NCBI RefSeq assembly: GCF_051842935.1
Contig: NZ_JBPXRR010000001.1
Location: forward strand, 434,001 to 498,000
Direction: 5' to 3'
Source: Pseudalkalibacillus sp051842935
Lineage (GTDB): Bacteria > Bacillota > Bacilli > Bacillales > Fictibacillaceae
Length of the DNA: 64,000 bases
Of the stretch, positions 35,399-44,426 are shown one piece after another. Made by a program: the position numbers and the translations under genes. The notes below the pieces were generated by a model. The model was not told the DNA's origin, did no database searches, and worked only from the letters and a program-made list of their open reading frames with translations. Every line of letters begins with the position of its first letter. Position 1 is the stretch's first letter.

Positions 35399-35710
35399 GT
35401 GAGTAATATAAAGATTTTGGTGCGGGTACTGGTTACACTTAGCCTTTTAGTAATAGCAAATGTCATTGCTGCTCTTTTATTAGGCTTCCACTTTCTTGAT
35501 CTTGCTGTGATGGTGGGGATTACTGCCGTGATCGTGCTCTTAGTATTGAATATTTCACACGAAGGCTCGGGAAGTCATGTGGATCCACAAACACTATCAT
35601 TTGTGTCTACACCAGAAAGCGGTGGTAATGGTTTGGATCGCCAGACCATCATAAGTCTATTAGTGGCAATCAGTTATACAGCTGTCTCTTTATTATTTTT
35701 GTTATTTTGA
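35399..35710 (+). CDS. Small membrane protein, unknown
   Basis: A 103-residue protein with three hydrophobic segments (about 8-28, 30-50 and 82-102) and a polar Gly/Ser loop between. The GTG at 35399 is the only convenient start; the ribosome binding site is poor, so the N-terminus is uncertain. A clear terminator follows. Confidence 0.6.
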   Translation: MSNIKILVRVLVTLSLLVIANVIAALLLGFHFLDLAVMVGITAVIVLLVLNISHEGSGSHVDPQTLSFVSTPESGGNGLDRQTIISLLVAISYTAVSLLFLLF

Positions 35711-35752
35711 TTAATTGGTGTGCTCATTTAGTAACTAATGTAAGCAGTCATA

Positions 35753-35795
35753 AAAACACTATCCTCTAACCCAACTAGATGGATAGTGTTTTTTT
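35753..35795 (+). terminator. Terminator
   Basis: AAAACACTATCC (35753-35764) pairs with GGATAGTGTTTT (35781-35792) within a T run. Confidence 0.9.
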
Positions 35796-35896
35796 GTGGT
35801 GTTTTTATTTTTACATAGGAATGGTTACTGGAGAGATTAGGAATACACATCAGAAAAATTCGTAATATAAATTAACAAACAAAAAGGAGGATAAAG

Positions 35897-37279
35897 ATGA
35901 ATATATTCCTGATCTCCTTAAACGTCGCAATATTATTGTTGCTGATACTTGGTTTGTACTACATGCAAAAGAAGCAAGTATCCTTTTCGAAACGTGTATT
36001 CACAGGATTAGGTTTAGGTATCATTTTCGGTTATCTTCTTCATCTGATCTATGGAACAGAGCACGAAGTTACAGCCGGAACACTTGATTGGTTCAGCATT
36101 GTTGGCAATGGTTATGTGAAGCTTCTACAAATGGTTGTTATCCCGCTCATTTTCATTTCAATTGTCGGAGCCTTTACGAAGTTGAAGTTAACGAAGAATA
36201 TCGGGAAAATCAGTTTCCTTGTCGTGGGGATTTTAATTGGAACGACTGCGATTTCGGCAGCTGTTGGAATTGGATCTGCGTTAGGATTTGGACTGGATGG
36301 TATTGAGTTGTCGGCTGGTGAAGCGGAGAACGCTCGGAATGAACAATTACAGGAACGTGTTGGGACTGTAGAAAATATGACGATTCCTCAGCAAATCCTA
36401 CAGTTCATTCCAAGCAATCCATTTTTAGATTTTACAGGTGCTCGTGCAACCTCAACAATTGCCGTTGTCTTTTTTGCCGCCATTATCGGGATGGGTTACC
36501 TTGGTGTGAAGCGAAAAGAACCAGAGCATGCAGAATTATTTGCGAAAATCATTGATAGTATATACTCGATTGTCATGAGAGTGGTCACGTTGATTCTCCG
36601 TCTAACGCCATATGGGATCCTAGCGATTATTGCAAAAGTTGCAGCGACAAGTAACTATGATGCCATCATGAAATTAGGCACGTTTGTTGTGGCTTCTTAT
36701 GTGGCATTAGCTGTGGTGTTTATCATTCACTTACTATTGTTGTTCTTTGCAAAATTAAACCCTGTCAATTACGTGAAAAAAGGTCTGCCGACTTTAACGT
36801 TTGCCTTTACGTCGCGTACAAGTGCAGGAACACTGCCGATGACCATTAAGTCACAAACAAAGGATTTTGGTGTTTCGGAAGGGATTGCAAACTTTGCCGG
36901 TTCCTTTGGACTAACCATTGGGCAAAATGGATGTGCTGGTGTTTATCCAGCCATGTTAGCGGTTATGGTAGCCCCAGCAGCTGGTATCGACCCTACAAGT
37001 CCATCATTCTTGATTTCTCTTATTCTCGTAGTCGCAATCAGTTCATTTGGTGTTGCAGGTGTCGGGGGAGGCGCAACCTTTGCAGCTCTCATCGTACTGT
37101 CCGTCATGAACCTGCCGATCACAATCGTGGCACTGCTCATATCAGTTGAACCTCTCATCGACATGGGCCGAACTGCCGTAAACGTCAGTGGAGCCATGAC
37201 ATCTGGTATCCTGACAAGCAAAGCCACAGGAGAATTCGAAAACGAAGTATACCAGCAGAAGGATGTTGTAGAAGTATAA
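35897..37279 (+). CDS. tcyP: L-cystine uptake transporter TcyP
   Basis: Sodium- or proton-coupled cystine importer of the dicarboxylate/amino acid:cation symporter family, 460 residues. It matches Bacillus TcyP through most of its length: YYMQKKQVSFSKRVFTGLG near the start, KLLQMVVIPLIFISIVGAF, the substrate-site segments TSRTSAGTLPM and GQNGCAGVYPAMLA, and SVEPLIDMGRTAVNVSGAM. AAAAAGGAGG precedes the ATG. It is a sulfur-acquisition gene, like the riboswitch operon at 26-29 kb, but it has no visible S-box. Confidence 0.94.
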   Translation: MNIFLISLNVAILLLLILGLYYMQKKQVSFSKRVFTGLGLGIIFGYLLHLIYGTEHEVTAGTLDWFSIVGNGYVKLLQMVVIPLIFISIVGAFTKLKLTKNIGKISFLVVGILIGTTAISAAVGIGSALGFGLDGIELSAGEAENARNEQLQERVGTVENMTIPQQILQFIPSNPFLDFTGARATSTIAVVFFAAIIGMGYLGVKRKEPEHAELFAKIIDSIYSIVMRVVTLILRLTPYGILAIIAKVAATSNYDAIMKLGTFVVASYVALAVVFIIHLLLLFFAKLNPVNYVKKGLPTLTFAFTSRTSAGTLPMTIKSQTKDFGVSEGIANFAGSFGLTIGQNGCAGVYPAMLAVMVAPAAGIDPTSPSFLISLILVVAISSFGVAGVGGGATFAALIVLSVMNLPITIVALLISVEPLIDMGRTAVNVSGAMTSGILTSKATGEFENEVYQQKDVVEV

Positions 37280-37304
37280 ATCGGTGCTAATGAAATAACG
37301 ACAG

Positions 37305-37342
37305 AAGCCCAATTTCTTAAGATCAGGAAGTTGGGCTTTTAT
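37305..37342 (+). terminator. Terminator after tcyP
   Basis: AAGCCCAA (37305-37312) pairs with TTGGGCTT (37331-37338) and leads into TTTATT. Confidence 0.85.
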
Positions 37343-37360
37343 TATGGTCATTCATAAAAA

Positions 37361-37389
37361 GGGGTCATCCAATCAAAATCGGATGACCC
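37361..37389 (-). terminator. Terminator of the LytTR-DUF3021 operon
   Basis: GGGTCATCC (37362-37370) pairs with GGATGACCC (37381-37389); on the minus strand it is followed by CTTTTT. Confidence 0.85.
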
Positions 37390-37395
37390 TGTGTG

Positions 37396-37794
37396 TTATT
37401 GGATGGACTCATTCATTGAGGCTTCCATCTTTTTTAAGTACCAGCGGATTGAAAACCAAAATAATGCATAGATGATGAGAAATGTGATCAGACAGAACAG
37501 GATGGGCACAGGTTTAGCCGAAACCCAACCCGTTGTCAAAGCAATCGGAAAGAACACGATTACTGAAAGGGATAAATGAGTGATAATCTGCTTTAAAGGG
37601 CTCCAATCTTCTTTTTCAAAGATGAGGGATCCGACCCCAAAGTAGATACCTAGTATTAAGCTCCCTAGCATATGGATCCATAATTCATCCACTGTTACTG
37701 AGATTGCATTCATTTTGAAAATGGTCAACATGACAAACGTTGCCAATCCTCCGATTCCCACACCAATAATCGCTCTTCTTAATGCTTCAATCAT
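37396..37794 (-). CDS. DUF3021 family membrane protein
   Basis: A 132-residue protein with four predicted transmembrane helices. DUF3021 proteins are typically co-encoded with a LytTR DNA-binding protein, as here, and probably control that regulator at the membrane. Its ATG overlaps the LytTR stop by eight bases. Confidence 0.85.
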   Translation of the reverse strand: MIEALRRAIIGVGIGGLATFVMLTIFKMNAISVTVDELWIHMLGSLILGIYFGVGSLIFEKEDWSPLKQIITHLSLSVIVFFPIALTTGWVSAKPVPILFCLITFLIIYALFWFSIRWYLKKMEASMNESIQ

Positions 37795-38245
37795 TCGAAT
37801 CTCCTCCTAAAATCACTTTTTTCTTGAGGATTGGGACATATTTTCTTGATACATATTCTTTTTTCCCTGATGTAAAATGTACGCACAGATTGCCATTGAA
37901 CGATAATTCAAACCGCTGAATGTGCGTAATGTTTCCGATTACAGATTTGGATAATCGCGTGAAATTAAAATCCCCGAGCAGCGATTCTACTTCATACAAT
38001 TTAAGTTTCAGCTCAACCGTCGATTGATCCGTTTCCGCAAAGACCTTTCGATTCTCCGCATATACGAATTCAATATCTTCTGGGGAAAGTAGAATGGATT
38101 GTTCACCTCTTATTCCGAGAACCTTCTGCATATGGGGTTCTTTTAACTTCTGAACGATCCGGTCCAACTCATCCGTCCATGCGTTTGCATTGATTGTGAC
38201 TGATGTTTCCTCATAGTTTTCGTTAATATCGATTTGTATTTTCAT
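37787..38245 (-). CDS. LytTR family DNA-binding regulator
   Basis: Transcription regulator of 152 residues. The LytTR fold occupies the C-terminal 100 residues, with LLSPEDIEFVYAENRKVFA, the LYEVESLL helix and FTRLSKSVIGNITHIQRF. No receiver domain is present, so it belongs to the LytTR regulatory system class paired with a small membrane inhibitor. First gene of the two-gene operon. Confidence 0.9.
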   Translation of the reverse strand: MKIQIDINENYEETSVTINANAWTDELDRIVQKLKEPHMQKVLGIRGEQSILLSPEDIEFVYAENRKVFAETDQSTVELKLKLYEVESLLGDFNFTRLSKSVIGNITHIQRFELSFNGNLCVHFTSGKKEYVSRKYVPILKKKVILGGDSND

Positions 38246-38413
38246 TTCCCAACACCTCAGTTACGATGATAAACCCATATTTTAACTTTCGCTTCAAAAT
38301 ATGGATGACCTGCAGAATGGGTCGAATGAAATGCATGAAAGGGTGTATGAAGGAACTTAACCTCGTTTGAATCGTAAATGATCGTTAAGAGGTAAATGAA
38401 AGGGAGGTATACA

Positions 38414-38662
38414 TTGAATACAAAACAACTGCACAATCGAATCATACTGTTTCTTATTCCCGTTACATTTCTACATTTTATATTTGGCGGTTATAAGATT
38501 GAGAAGCTTATTTCAGGTATCGTTTTTTATACAATAGGGACAGCAATCTACTTAAGTTTTAATTATTTGTTCCACAAAAGTGAAACAGGTAAGAAAGTCG
38601 TGTTGTGGAGTTTAGGCTTTATTGCGATGATAAGTATCATCGCGGTGTTCATGGTTGCGTAG
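38414..38662 (+). CDS. Small membrane protein, unknown
   Basis: An 82-residue protein with three hydrophobic segments. The TTG at 38414 lies six bases after GGGAGG; an earlier in-frame ATG at 38396 would place that site inside the gene. No family recognised. A MerR gene follows. Confidence 0.6.
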   Translation: MNTKQLHNRIILFLIPVTFLHFIFGGYKIEKLISGIVFYTIGTAIYLSFNYLFHKSETGKKVVLWSLGFIAMISIIAVFMVA

Positions 38663-38705
38663 CAATAGAAGAGCAAACAATAAATTTTTAAAAGGGGACT
38701 ATTAC

Positions 38706-39428
38706 TTGTACATATCAACGGGCCAATTATCAAAGAAACTTAAGGTTTCTGTTCGAACGATTAGATATTACGACCAAGTAGGATTAGTTGAACCCTCTTT
38801 GATAGAAGAAGGTGGTAAACGACTTTATTCGTCGGATGACTGTTTAAAGCTAGAGAAGGTAATTCTATTGAAGTCACTGTCATTATCTTTAGAAGAAATA
38901 AAGAAAATAATAGAAGAGCAATCAACAGAAACAATATTATTAGCACATAAGGCTCAACTTATTGAACAATCTGAGACACTGAGCCAGTCCATCTCACATA
39001 CTAACTCAGTGTTAAATATCTTAAAGCTTGAAGGATCCATCAAATGGGAAGATCTATTGACTTTAATAGTGACGAAAGAAAGTTCAAGTCATTGGAGCGA
39101 TTTTTTCACCGAAAATGAAGAAGCCATTTTACAAGAAAGATTACCTAAACTTGAAGAGGATACAATCATGACAAAGAAATGGATAAACCTCATCAAGCGT
39201 ATTGAACTCTGTATAGAAGAAGGTGTTTCTCCTCATTCTATTCAGGCGAGCCTTATCACTGATGATATGGACTTATTATCAGAAGAGACTTTTGATGGGA
39301 ATGCTGATCTTATCGAGAAGTTTTGGAAAGTACGTCGATCACAAAGTTCTTCAGAATCCCTTGATCTATATCCGGTTAAACCAGAGGTAATCGACTTTAT
39401 TGAGCAGGCTTATGATTATTTTCATTAA
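38706..39428 (+). CDS. MerR family transcriptional regulator
   Basis: Regulator of 240 residues. The N-terminal winged helix reads STGQLSKKLKVSVRTIRYYD, followed by the GLVEPS wing, and a long coiled-coil helix (about 70-110). The C-terminal 130 residues are acidic and resemble a TipAS-like effector-binding region, ligand unknown. The TTG at 38706 follows AAGGGG with eight bases between; the upstream ATG-like extension has no support. Its last four bases overlap the convergent CPBP gene. Confidence 0.87.
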   Translation: MYISTGQLSKKLKVSVRTIRYYDQVGLVEPSLIEEGGKRLYSSDDCLKLEKVILLKSLSLSLEEIKKIIEEQSTETILLAHKAQLIEQSETLSQSISHTNSVLNILKLEGSIKWEDLLTLIVTKESSSHWSDFFTENEEAILQERLPKLEEDTIMTKKWINLIKRIELCIEEGVSPHSIQASLITDDMDLLSEETFDGNADLIEKFWKVRRSQSSSESLDLYPVKPEVIDFIEQAYDYFH

Positions 39429-40132
39429 CTACTAATCGCAGTAAGTACAATTGCAATTCCGTTAAATGTTCCATGAATGATGACACCTGGCCAGATAGAC
39501 CCTGTTTTTTCATAGGTCCAAGCAAAAACAAGCCCTGTTACTAAATTAATCGGTAATGTGTTATAGGTTGGGATATGCACGATCATGAAAATGGTAGAGC
39601 TTATGATCAACCCCGCTGGTATTCCGTATTTATATCGTAAAAACCTATAAACAAATCCGCGATAAAAAATTTCTTCATAGATCGGTGAAACAATAGCTGC
39701 GGATATGAAGCCGATAAGGAAAGTTACAATGTTTAATTGTGACTGTAAGCTTTCAGTTTTGCTATTCTCTGTACCAACATGGATAAGTAGGTCCATAATT
39801 ATGACGATGATAATACTGAGCAAGATTACAGCAAGAGTCCATCCTATAATAGATCGCCAGTATCCTTTAGGAAAAGATCTCACTCCAACATCTACCCAAG
39901 TGAGTTGTAATGGTCTTATGGCTACAAAATAAAGACTTATTAGAAATATGAAAGCCATGACCAATCCAATGAAGGTTCCAGAATATAATTCATTTTGAAA
40001 ATTTTCATTTACATAGTTTTTCAGATGGTATTCAACAAAGTATGGGACCAACACAAGAACAATCAACATTAATGATACAAAATGTCTCCAACTCCATGGT
40101 ACCTCTCGAAAATAGGATTCTCTGTTCAACAT
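39425..40132 (-). CDS. CPBP family intramembrane metalloprotease
   Basis: Polytopic membrane protein of 235 residues of the Abi/CAAX-protease type. The three catalytic motifs are EEIFYRGFVYRFL, the His in FMIVHIPTY and the His in VIIHGTFNG. Members in bacilli process peptides or provide bacteriocin self-immunity; the role is not known here. It converges with the MerR gene with a four-base overlap and no terminator between them. Confidence 0.9.
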   Translation of the reverse strand: MLNRESYFREVPWSWRHFVSLMLIVLVLVPYFVEYHLKNYVNENFQNELYSGTFIGLVMAFIFLISLYFVAIRPLQLTWVDVGVRSFPKGYWRSIIGWTLAVILLSIIIVIIMDLLIHVGTENSKTESLQSQLNIVTFLIGFISAAIVSPIYEEIFYRGFVYRFLRYKYGIPAGLIISSTIFMIVHIPTYNTLPINLVTGLVFAWTYEKTGSIWPGVIIHGTFNGIAIVLTAISS

Positions 40133-40267
40133 ACAAATCTCCCCCTTACTAACAGTGTAAGAGGTTACGCAACGTCACCTACAAGGATTTATCTAAAAAA
40201 ATTTAGCAACATCGCCATACCGCATAAATGGTAAATTAAAAACAAAAAATAAGAAGGTGGAACAACC

Positions 40268-40498
40268 ATGTATAAATGGTGGATCAGTTTCATTATCTTT
40301 GTCTTGCTGGGGGCACTTACATTCTTGATGAGCATGGGTTGGTCCATATTTGCCGGGTACGTCCTGGGTATTGGACTCATGCATATCGGACTCTGGAAAA
40401 AGAAGCTCCTCATTATTTTATTGGGCTTGTTCATAATTATTTTTTCCTGTCTTGTTCCGCTATTTTATGTAGGGATCTTTCAATCTTGGAATACTTAG
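40268..40498 (+). CDS. Small membrane protein, unknown
   Basis: A 76-residue protein with two or three hydrophobic helices and Trp-rich ends (MYKWWISF at the start, FQSWNT at the end). AAGAAGGTGG precedes the ATG. Confidence 0.6.
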   Translation: MYKWWISFIIFVLLGALTFLMSMGWSIFAGYVLGIGLMHIGLWKKKLLIILLGLFIIIFSCLVPLFYVGIFQSWNT

Positions 40499-40621
40499 GG
40501 TTTTGAGACAGGTATTCTCTTATCCACTTTTTTTCACGTTCAATGGTTTTAATATAAAAGTTAAATTCTACTAAACGCTCTAAGTTCAACTACAAACTGA
40601 ATCATGTAAACTTTTCTAAAC

Positions 40622-40695
40622 AAAATGACAACTATCCTTTACATTATGACAACTATCCTTTACATTATGACAATTATCATTTACAATTTGACTTA
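40622..40695. repeat. Three 21-bp direct repeats upstream of an XRE regulator
   Basis: ATGACAACTATCCTTTACATT recurs with a 21-base period at about 40625, 40646 and 40667 (the last as ATGACAATTATCATTTACAA). Two helical turns per unit place the sites on one face of the DNA. The array ends about 30 bases before the regulator's ATG, so an operator is likely. Confidence 0.75.
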
Positions 40696-40720
40696 CAGTA
40701 TTTAGAAGGAAGGGGAATAG

Positions 40721-40930
40721 ATGTTACGGAACCGAGTTAAAGAATTGCGAGCGCGTCATGATCTGACGCAGAATGATTTAGCAAAGCGAATTGGAGCTAC
40801 AAGACAGACAGTAGGCATGATTGAAAAAGGGGATTATGCCCCTTCAGTCACATTAGCACTCAAAATTGCTGAAACATTTACAGTACCTCTAGAAGAAGTG
40901 TTTTGGCTGGAGAAGGGAGAAGAGGAATAA
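40721..40930 (+). CDS. Small XRE-type helix-turn-helix regulator
   Basis: A 69-residue DNA-binding protein with RVKELRARHDLTQNDLAKR, RQTVGMIEKGDYAPS and LEEVFWLE at the end, close in form to YozG/YgzD-like regulators. It is one HTH domain with no sensor. Co-encoded with the membrane protein that starts on its last base, a pairing often seen in bacilli. The upstream 21-bp repeats suggest self-regulation. Confidence 0.9.
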   Translation: MLRNRVKELRARHDLTQNDLAKRIGATRQTVGMIEKGDYAPSVTLALKIAETFTVPLEEVFWLEKGEEE

Positions 40931-41352
40931 TGCTAGAAAGATTCATTCGATCACCATTTACTATGATGTTCTATATGGCATTGGTTATCTTATTTTTATA
41001 TATAACTTCTGAACATGAAGGTTTGATTTCATTAATGTTATGGGTGACTTTGTCATTTTCAGCAGCGTACATTTTGATGATTGTCGTCCATAATTATAAA
41101 AATCCAGATCGAAAAGTAAACATTTTTACGTTGATTCCTTATGAATTGAAGGAAGAAGATGAAGGTCAAGAATGGATGACGAATAAAGCTTGTCGCAAAG
41201 TTTATGTTTTCTTTTATTTTGCTGTACCAGTTGGAGCTATAATCATCACGATGTATCCAATCTTTCCAGAAGTACCACTTATCGTTTTATTTGTAATGGC
41301 GGCCGTTCAATACAGTATTTATTGGTATGAGGCATATCGGTATTTGCATTAG
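40930..41352 (+). CDS. Membrane protein paired with the XRE regulator
   Basis: A 140-residue protein with four predicted transmembrane helices. The ATG at 40930 overlaps the TAA of the regulator by one base, and GAGAAGAGG provides the ribosome binding site. Similar DUF2178-like membrane proteins accompany such small regulators. Function unknown. Confidence 0.8.
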   Translation: MLERFIRSPFTMMFYMALVILFLYITSEHEGLISLMLWVTLSFSAAYILMIVVHNYKNPDRKVNIFTLIPYELKEEDEGQEWMTNKACRKVYVFFYFAVPVGAIIITMYPIFPEVPLIVLFVMAAVQYSIYWYEAYRYLH

Positions 41353-41384
41353 AAACTAGAAATCTAGCATAGGGGGTAAGGCAG

Positions 41385-41873
41385 ATGGAATTCATGATTG
41401 CCTATTTAATTGTCTTTTTATTGGCTGCAACGCCGTTTTTTGAAATGATTGCGGTTATTCCAATCGGGATCATTGCAGGGTTGAATCCATGGGTTGTCAT
41501 ATTAGTGAGTTTACTAGGAAACCTTCTTACAGTTCTGTTAGTCATTCTTTTAATTGAAAAAATCACGATCTGGTTGGAGAAGAGAAGAGAAAAGAAAGGG
41601 AAGGTCGCCAAAAAGCGAAGTGAACGTGCAGAGAGGATTTGGAAGAAATATGGACTTCCAGGTTTGGCGTTATTTGGACCGATTCTAGTTGGAAGTCACC
41701 TTGCAGCCTTTTTGAGCATGGCATTTGTACAGAACAAACGAATGGTAGCCTTCTGGATGCAAGGCAGCTTAATCCTATGGGCAGTTGTAACTGGAGTGCT
41801 TACCTATTATGGCGTTGATTTCTTTTATCAAGACCGTGGTGACGGTTTTCTTGTCGATCTCATTAACAAGTAA
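41385..41873 (+). CDS. Small multidrug export protein family
   Basis: Membrane protein of 162 residues with four helices and a basic cytoplasmic loop (KRREKKGKVAKKR). The opening FLLAATPFFEMIAVIPIGI and the segment FGPILVGSHLAAFLS are typical of the family named small multi-drug export protein; evidence for actual drug export is thin. Confidence 0.8.
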   Translation: MEFMIAYLIVFLLAATPFFEMIAVIPIGIIAGLNPWVVILVSLLGNLLTVLLVILLIEKITIWLEKRREKKGKVAKKRSERAERIWKKYGLPGLALFGPILVGSHLAAFLSMAFVQNKRMVAFWMQGSLILWAVVTGVLTYYGVDFFYQDRGDGFLVDLINK

Positions 41874-42018
41874 TGACTTATACGAAAAAGGTATTTATTG
41901 CTTTTACACACACTCAAATACCATGAAATCACGTTCTATTGAACAAGGATACTAGCTCTTTTTGCTTAATATATAAGTATTGGAAATGTCATTGCATTTA
42001 ATTGAGGTGGAGAAATTG

Positions 42019-42240
42019 TTGAAATGGTTACAAATCTCTTTAGGGATAATCGTGTTAAGCTTATCCGTTTATGGATTATTGTCTGGTAACTATGCATTCA
42101 ATTTTTACATGTTTCTTTTTGCTGGATTAATGTTATTCGTTGGTGGTTTAAATGAACTAAAAGAGAAAAGGAAATTAACAGCCATGTTCTCATTTCTTAC
42201 CTCTGCATTTGTCATTTACGTATCCATTTATACTTATTAA
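42019..42240 (+). CDS. Small DUF3953-like membrane protein
   Basis: About 73 residues with three hydrophobic segments and the polar motif GGLNELKEKRK. The TTG at 42019 follows GAGGTGGAG by six bases; TTG at 42016 or ATG at 41980 are alternatives. Confidence 0.65.
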   Translation: MKWLQISLGIIVLSLSVYGLLSGNYAFNFYMFLFAGLMLFVGGLNELKEKRKLTAMFSFLTSAFVIYVSIYTY

Positions 42241-42348
42241 TAAAGTTGAGCTTAGAATATGTTAAGAAATACCATGCTGTTTCTGGTTTCTTCCCTCTAT
42301 TATCCTAGTATAATGGAGTTAGAGAGAGACGAGGGGGAAGGAGACAAC

Positions 42349-43305
42349 GTGATAAAGAAATTAGGGGTCAAAATTGGACTAGGATTTTTGTGTATTTTAC
42401 TTTTGGTCAATATTGTTGCTAGTTTTTATTTTTATGATTTAGCTATAAAAAGAGATGTGAAAGAATTCCTAGCAGGCAATCAAGACTTAGAAGTTTCTGC
42501 TAAAGCGATGGATGTCTTCCTTAAGGGTGATTGGCGTACCTGGTACCGGAACCAACCTTTTGAAAACTGGGAGATCGAGTCTGCTGATGGGCTGAAGCTT
42601 CAAGGGTACTTTTTAGAAGCAAAAGAACCAACAGATAAAACCGTCGTGTTTGCTCATGGTTATCTTGGGGATGGTCAGGATATGGGACTGTATGCGGAAC
42701 ATTATCACGAACAGCTCGGTTACAATGTCCTGACAGTCGATCTTCGTGGTCATGAAATGAGTGAAGGGGACTATATCGGCTTCGGCTGGCATGACCGGTT
42801 GGACATGGTCCAGTGGGTGGACAAGTTGCTAGAGAAGCGAGGTCCAGGGACGGATATCGTCATGCACGGGATTTCCATGGGTGCAGCGACCGTACTGATG
42901 ACCAGTGGAGAAGAGCTTCCCGACAATGTAAAAGCGATCGTCGCAGACAGCGCGTATACGAGCGTATATGACTTGTTCGAGTATCAGATGGATCGCATGT
43001 ATCACCTGCCTGATGTTCCTGTGTTGCCGACGACCAGTCTGGTGACAAAATGGAAAGCGGGCTATTCATTAACGGAAGCATCTGCTCTGGATCAAGTGAA
43101 GAAAGCGGAGGCACCAATACTTTTCATTCACGGAAATGATGATTCGTTTGTGCCGACCACCATGTCTAAGGAACTTTATAAAAATGCGAAAAGTGAAGCG
43201 GAACTCGTAATTTACGATGGAGCCAATCACGGAGAGTCGTTTGTGAGCCATCGCGAGGATTATGAAGTAAAGCTTGAGGACTTTTTGAAAAAACATATGG
43301 ATTGA
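42349..43305 (+). CDS. Membrane-anchored alpha/beta hydrolase
   Basis: Serine hydrolase of 318 residues with one N-terminal helix (about 8-28) that anchors it outside the membrane. The oxyanion-side motif HGYLGDG, nucleophile HGISMGAAT, Asp in HGNDDSFVP and His in GANHGES make a full triad. It resembles YqkD/YtaP-like Bacillus hydrolases; the substrate is unknown. The GTG at 42349 follows AAGGAG; upstream in-frame ATGs lack such a site. Confidence 0.88.
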   Translation: MIKKLGVKIGLGFLCILLLVNIVASFYFYDLAIKRDVKEFLAGNQDLEVSAKAMDVFLKGDWRTWYRNQPFENWEIESADGLKLQGYFLEAKEPTDKTVVFAHGYLGDGQDMGLYAEHYHEQLGYNVLTVDLRGHEMSEGDYIGFGWHDRLDMVQWVDKLLEKRGPGTDIVMHGISMGAATVLMTSGEELPDNVKAIVADSAYTSVYDLFEYQMDRMYHLPDVPVLPTTSLVTKWKAGYSLTEASALDQVKKAEAPILFIHGNDDSFVPTTMSKELYKNAKSEAELVIYDGANHGESFVSHREDYEVKLEDFLKKHMD

Positions 43306-43310
43306 CCTAA

Positions 43311-43339
43311 AAAAGGTGCAGCTGGTGGCTGCACCTTTT
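43311..43339. terminator. Terminator after the alpha/beta hydrolase
   Basis: AAAAGGTGCAGC (43311-43322) pairs exactly with GCTGCACCTTTT (43328-43339). Symmetric, so it may also serve the convergent gene. Confidence 0.92.
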
Positions 43340-43359
43340 ATCATTGTATGTAGTTCAAT

Positions 43360-43605
43360 TTACGATCTGGAAGGAGTCGTTTCTCTCGTTCCTCTGTCAC
43401 TCTTCTCAAGCATTTCTTCCGTTGCTACAAAAAACATTCCGATCAGGAAGATGAACACAGCTCCGGTCACCGTTCCAATTCCAATGGACATCAGAAAGCT
43501 GAAATCGCTTACAATGAAACCGATTAAAAACATCATGATGCCTAATGAAAGAACGGATCCCCCAACAAATTTTGTAGCGTTAATTAGTTTTGTTCTCGAA
43601 TTCAT
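43360..43605 (-). CDS. Small membrane protein, unknown
   Basis: An 81-residue protein with two transmembrane helices, starting MNSRTKLINATKF and ending ETTPSRS. The ATG at 43605 is preferred because AGGGGATGAGG lies before it; the ATG at 43614 directly abuts GGGG. Confidence 0.65.
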   Translation of the reverse strand: MNSRTKLINATKFVGGSVLSLGIMMFLIGFIVSDFSFLMSIGIGTVTGAVFIFLIGMFFVATEEMLEKSDRGTRETTPSRS

Positions 43606-43708
43606 GTTCCTCATCCCCTTTCTTCTATTATTGAACCTTTGTCACAATTTTGTCAAATACTTTTCTCAAATTGTACACAATTTTTGTTGATGTATAATAA
43701 AAGATATT

Positions 43709-43733
43709 CTGATCATGAGATAAACATGATCAG
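43709..43733 (-). terminator. Hairpin downstream of Cys-rich copy B
   Basis: CTGATCATG (43709-43717) pairs exactly with CATGATCAG (43725-43733). On the minus strand an AT-rich stretch with TTTTATT follows, so it may terminate the gene at 43738. Confidence 0.55.
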
Positions 43734-43737
43734 GGTA

Positions 43738-44205
43738 TTATGCTGGTGGTGCAACACATATAGAAAAAGCAAGGCAATTAGTTGATGGGGTATTTAAAAT
43801 TTCAAAATCAACTTCATGACAAACAGAAAGACATTCATTAACACAAAAGCACTTTTTACTAAAAAGACGTACTAATGTGGGTCTTCCATTTATTGTTGAC
43901 CAGATTACTATTGAACAAGGCTTACCATTTACCGTAAACATTTCTTTGATTGTATTAAGAATATCTGTAGTATTTAGCTCTTCTACTGTTATCAGATGGA
44001 AACTACTATCTAGGTCAGGGCATAACTGAAAAGCATCAGGAAAATTAAAAGTAGAGTTAATAAAAAAGATTTGACCTCCTAAATCAGTAAAGAAAATATC
44101 TCCATTAATTTCTGATCGCCTTAGTGTACATTCAGGTGATTCATTAGAAGGAACAGGATCAGGACAGGATTTTACCCTTTTTAACTCAAAACACTCACAT
44201 TTCAA
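43738..44205 (-). CDS. Cys-rich orphan protein, copy B of a two-copy family
   Basis: A 155-residue protein, equal in length to the one at 25541-26008 and similar along its whole length. The N-terminus holds KCECFELKRVKSCPDP. Shared blocks are SNESPECTLRR, GQIFFIN, EMFTVNGKPCSIV, W.TINGRP, CFCVNECLSVC and a final SICVAPPA. The start is TTG (44205) six bases after AAGGAGGT. There is no signal peptide, and the high Cys content would suit a metal-binding, disulfide-linked or spore-coat protein (inference only). No known domain is recognised. Confidence 0.8.
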   Translation of the reverse strand: MKCECFELKRVKSCPDPVPSNESPECTLRRSEINGDIFFTDLGGQIFFINSTFNFPDAFQLCPDLDSSFHLITVEELNTTDILNTIKEMFTVNGKPCSIVIWSTINGRPTLVRLFSKKCFCVNECLSVCHEVDFEILNTPSTNCLAFSICVAPPA

Positions 44206-44426
44206 GGTAATACCTCCTTTTTACTAGTATATTTTAGGTAGATGAAGTTGATTGTACGAATAACTCTATTAATTTCTTTTTTAGAAAGGTGATTGTTAAC
44301 CGTTTGTTAAATAATTAAGAGTATCACTTTAACTCTAATCAATAATTTGGGTTGGAAGAATGCATTTTAATAGAGCACGTAAAGAAGACTTAATTTGTAA
44401 TGGAATCATAAACTCGGGAGGAAGAA

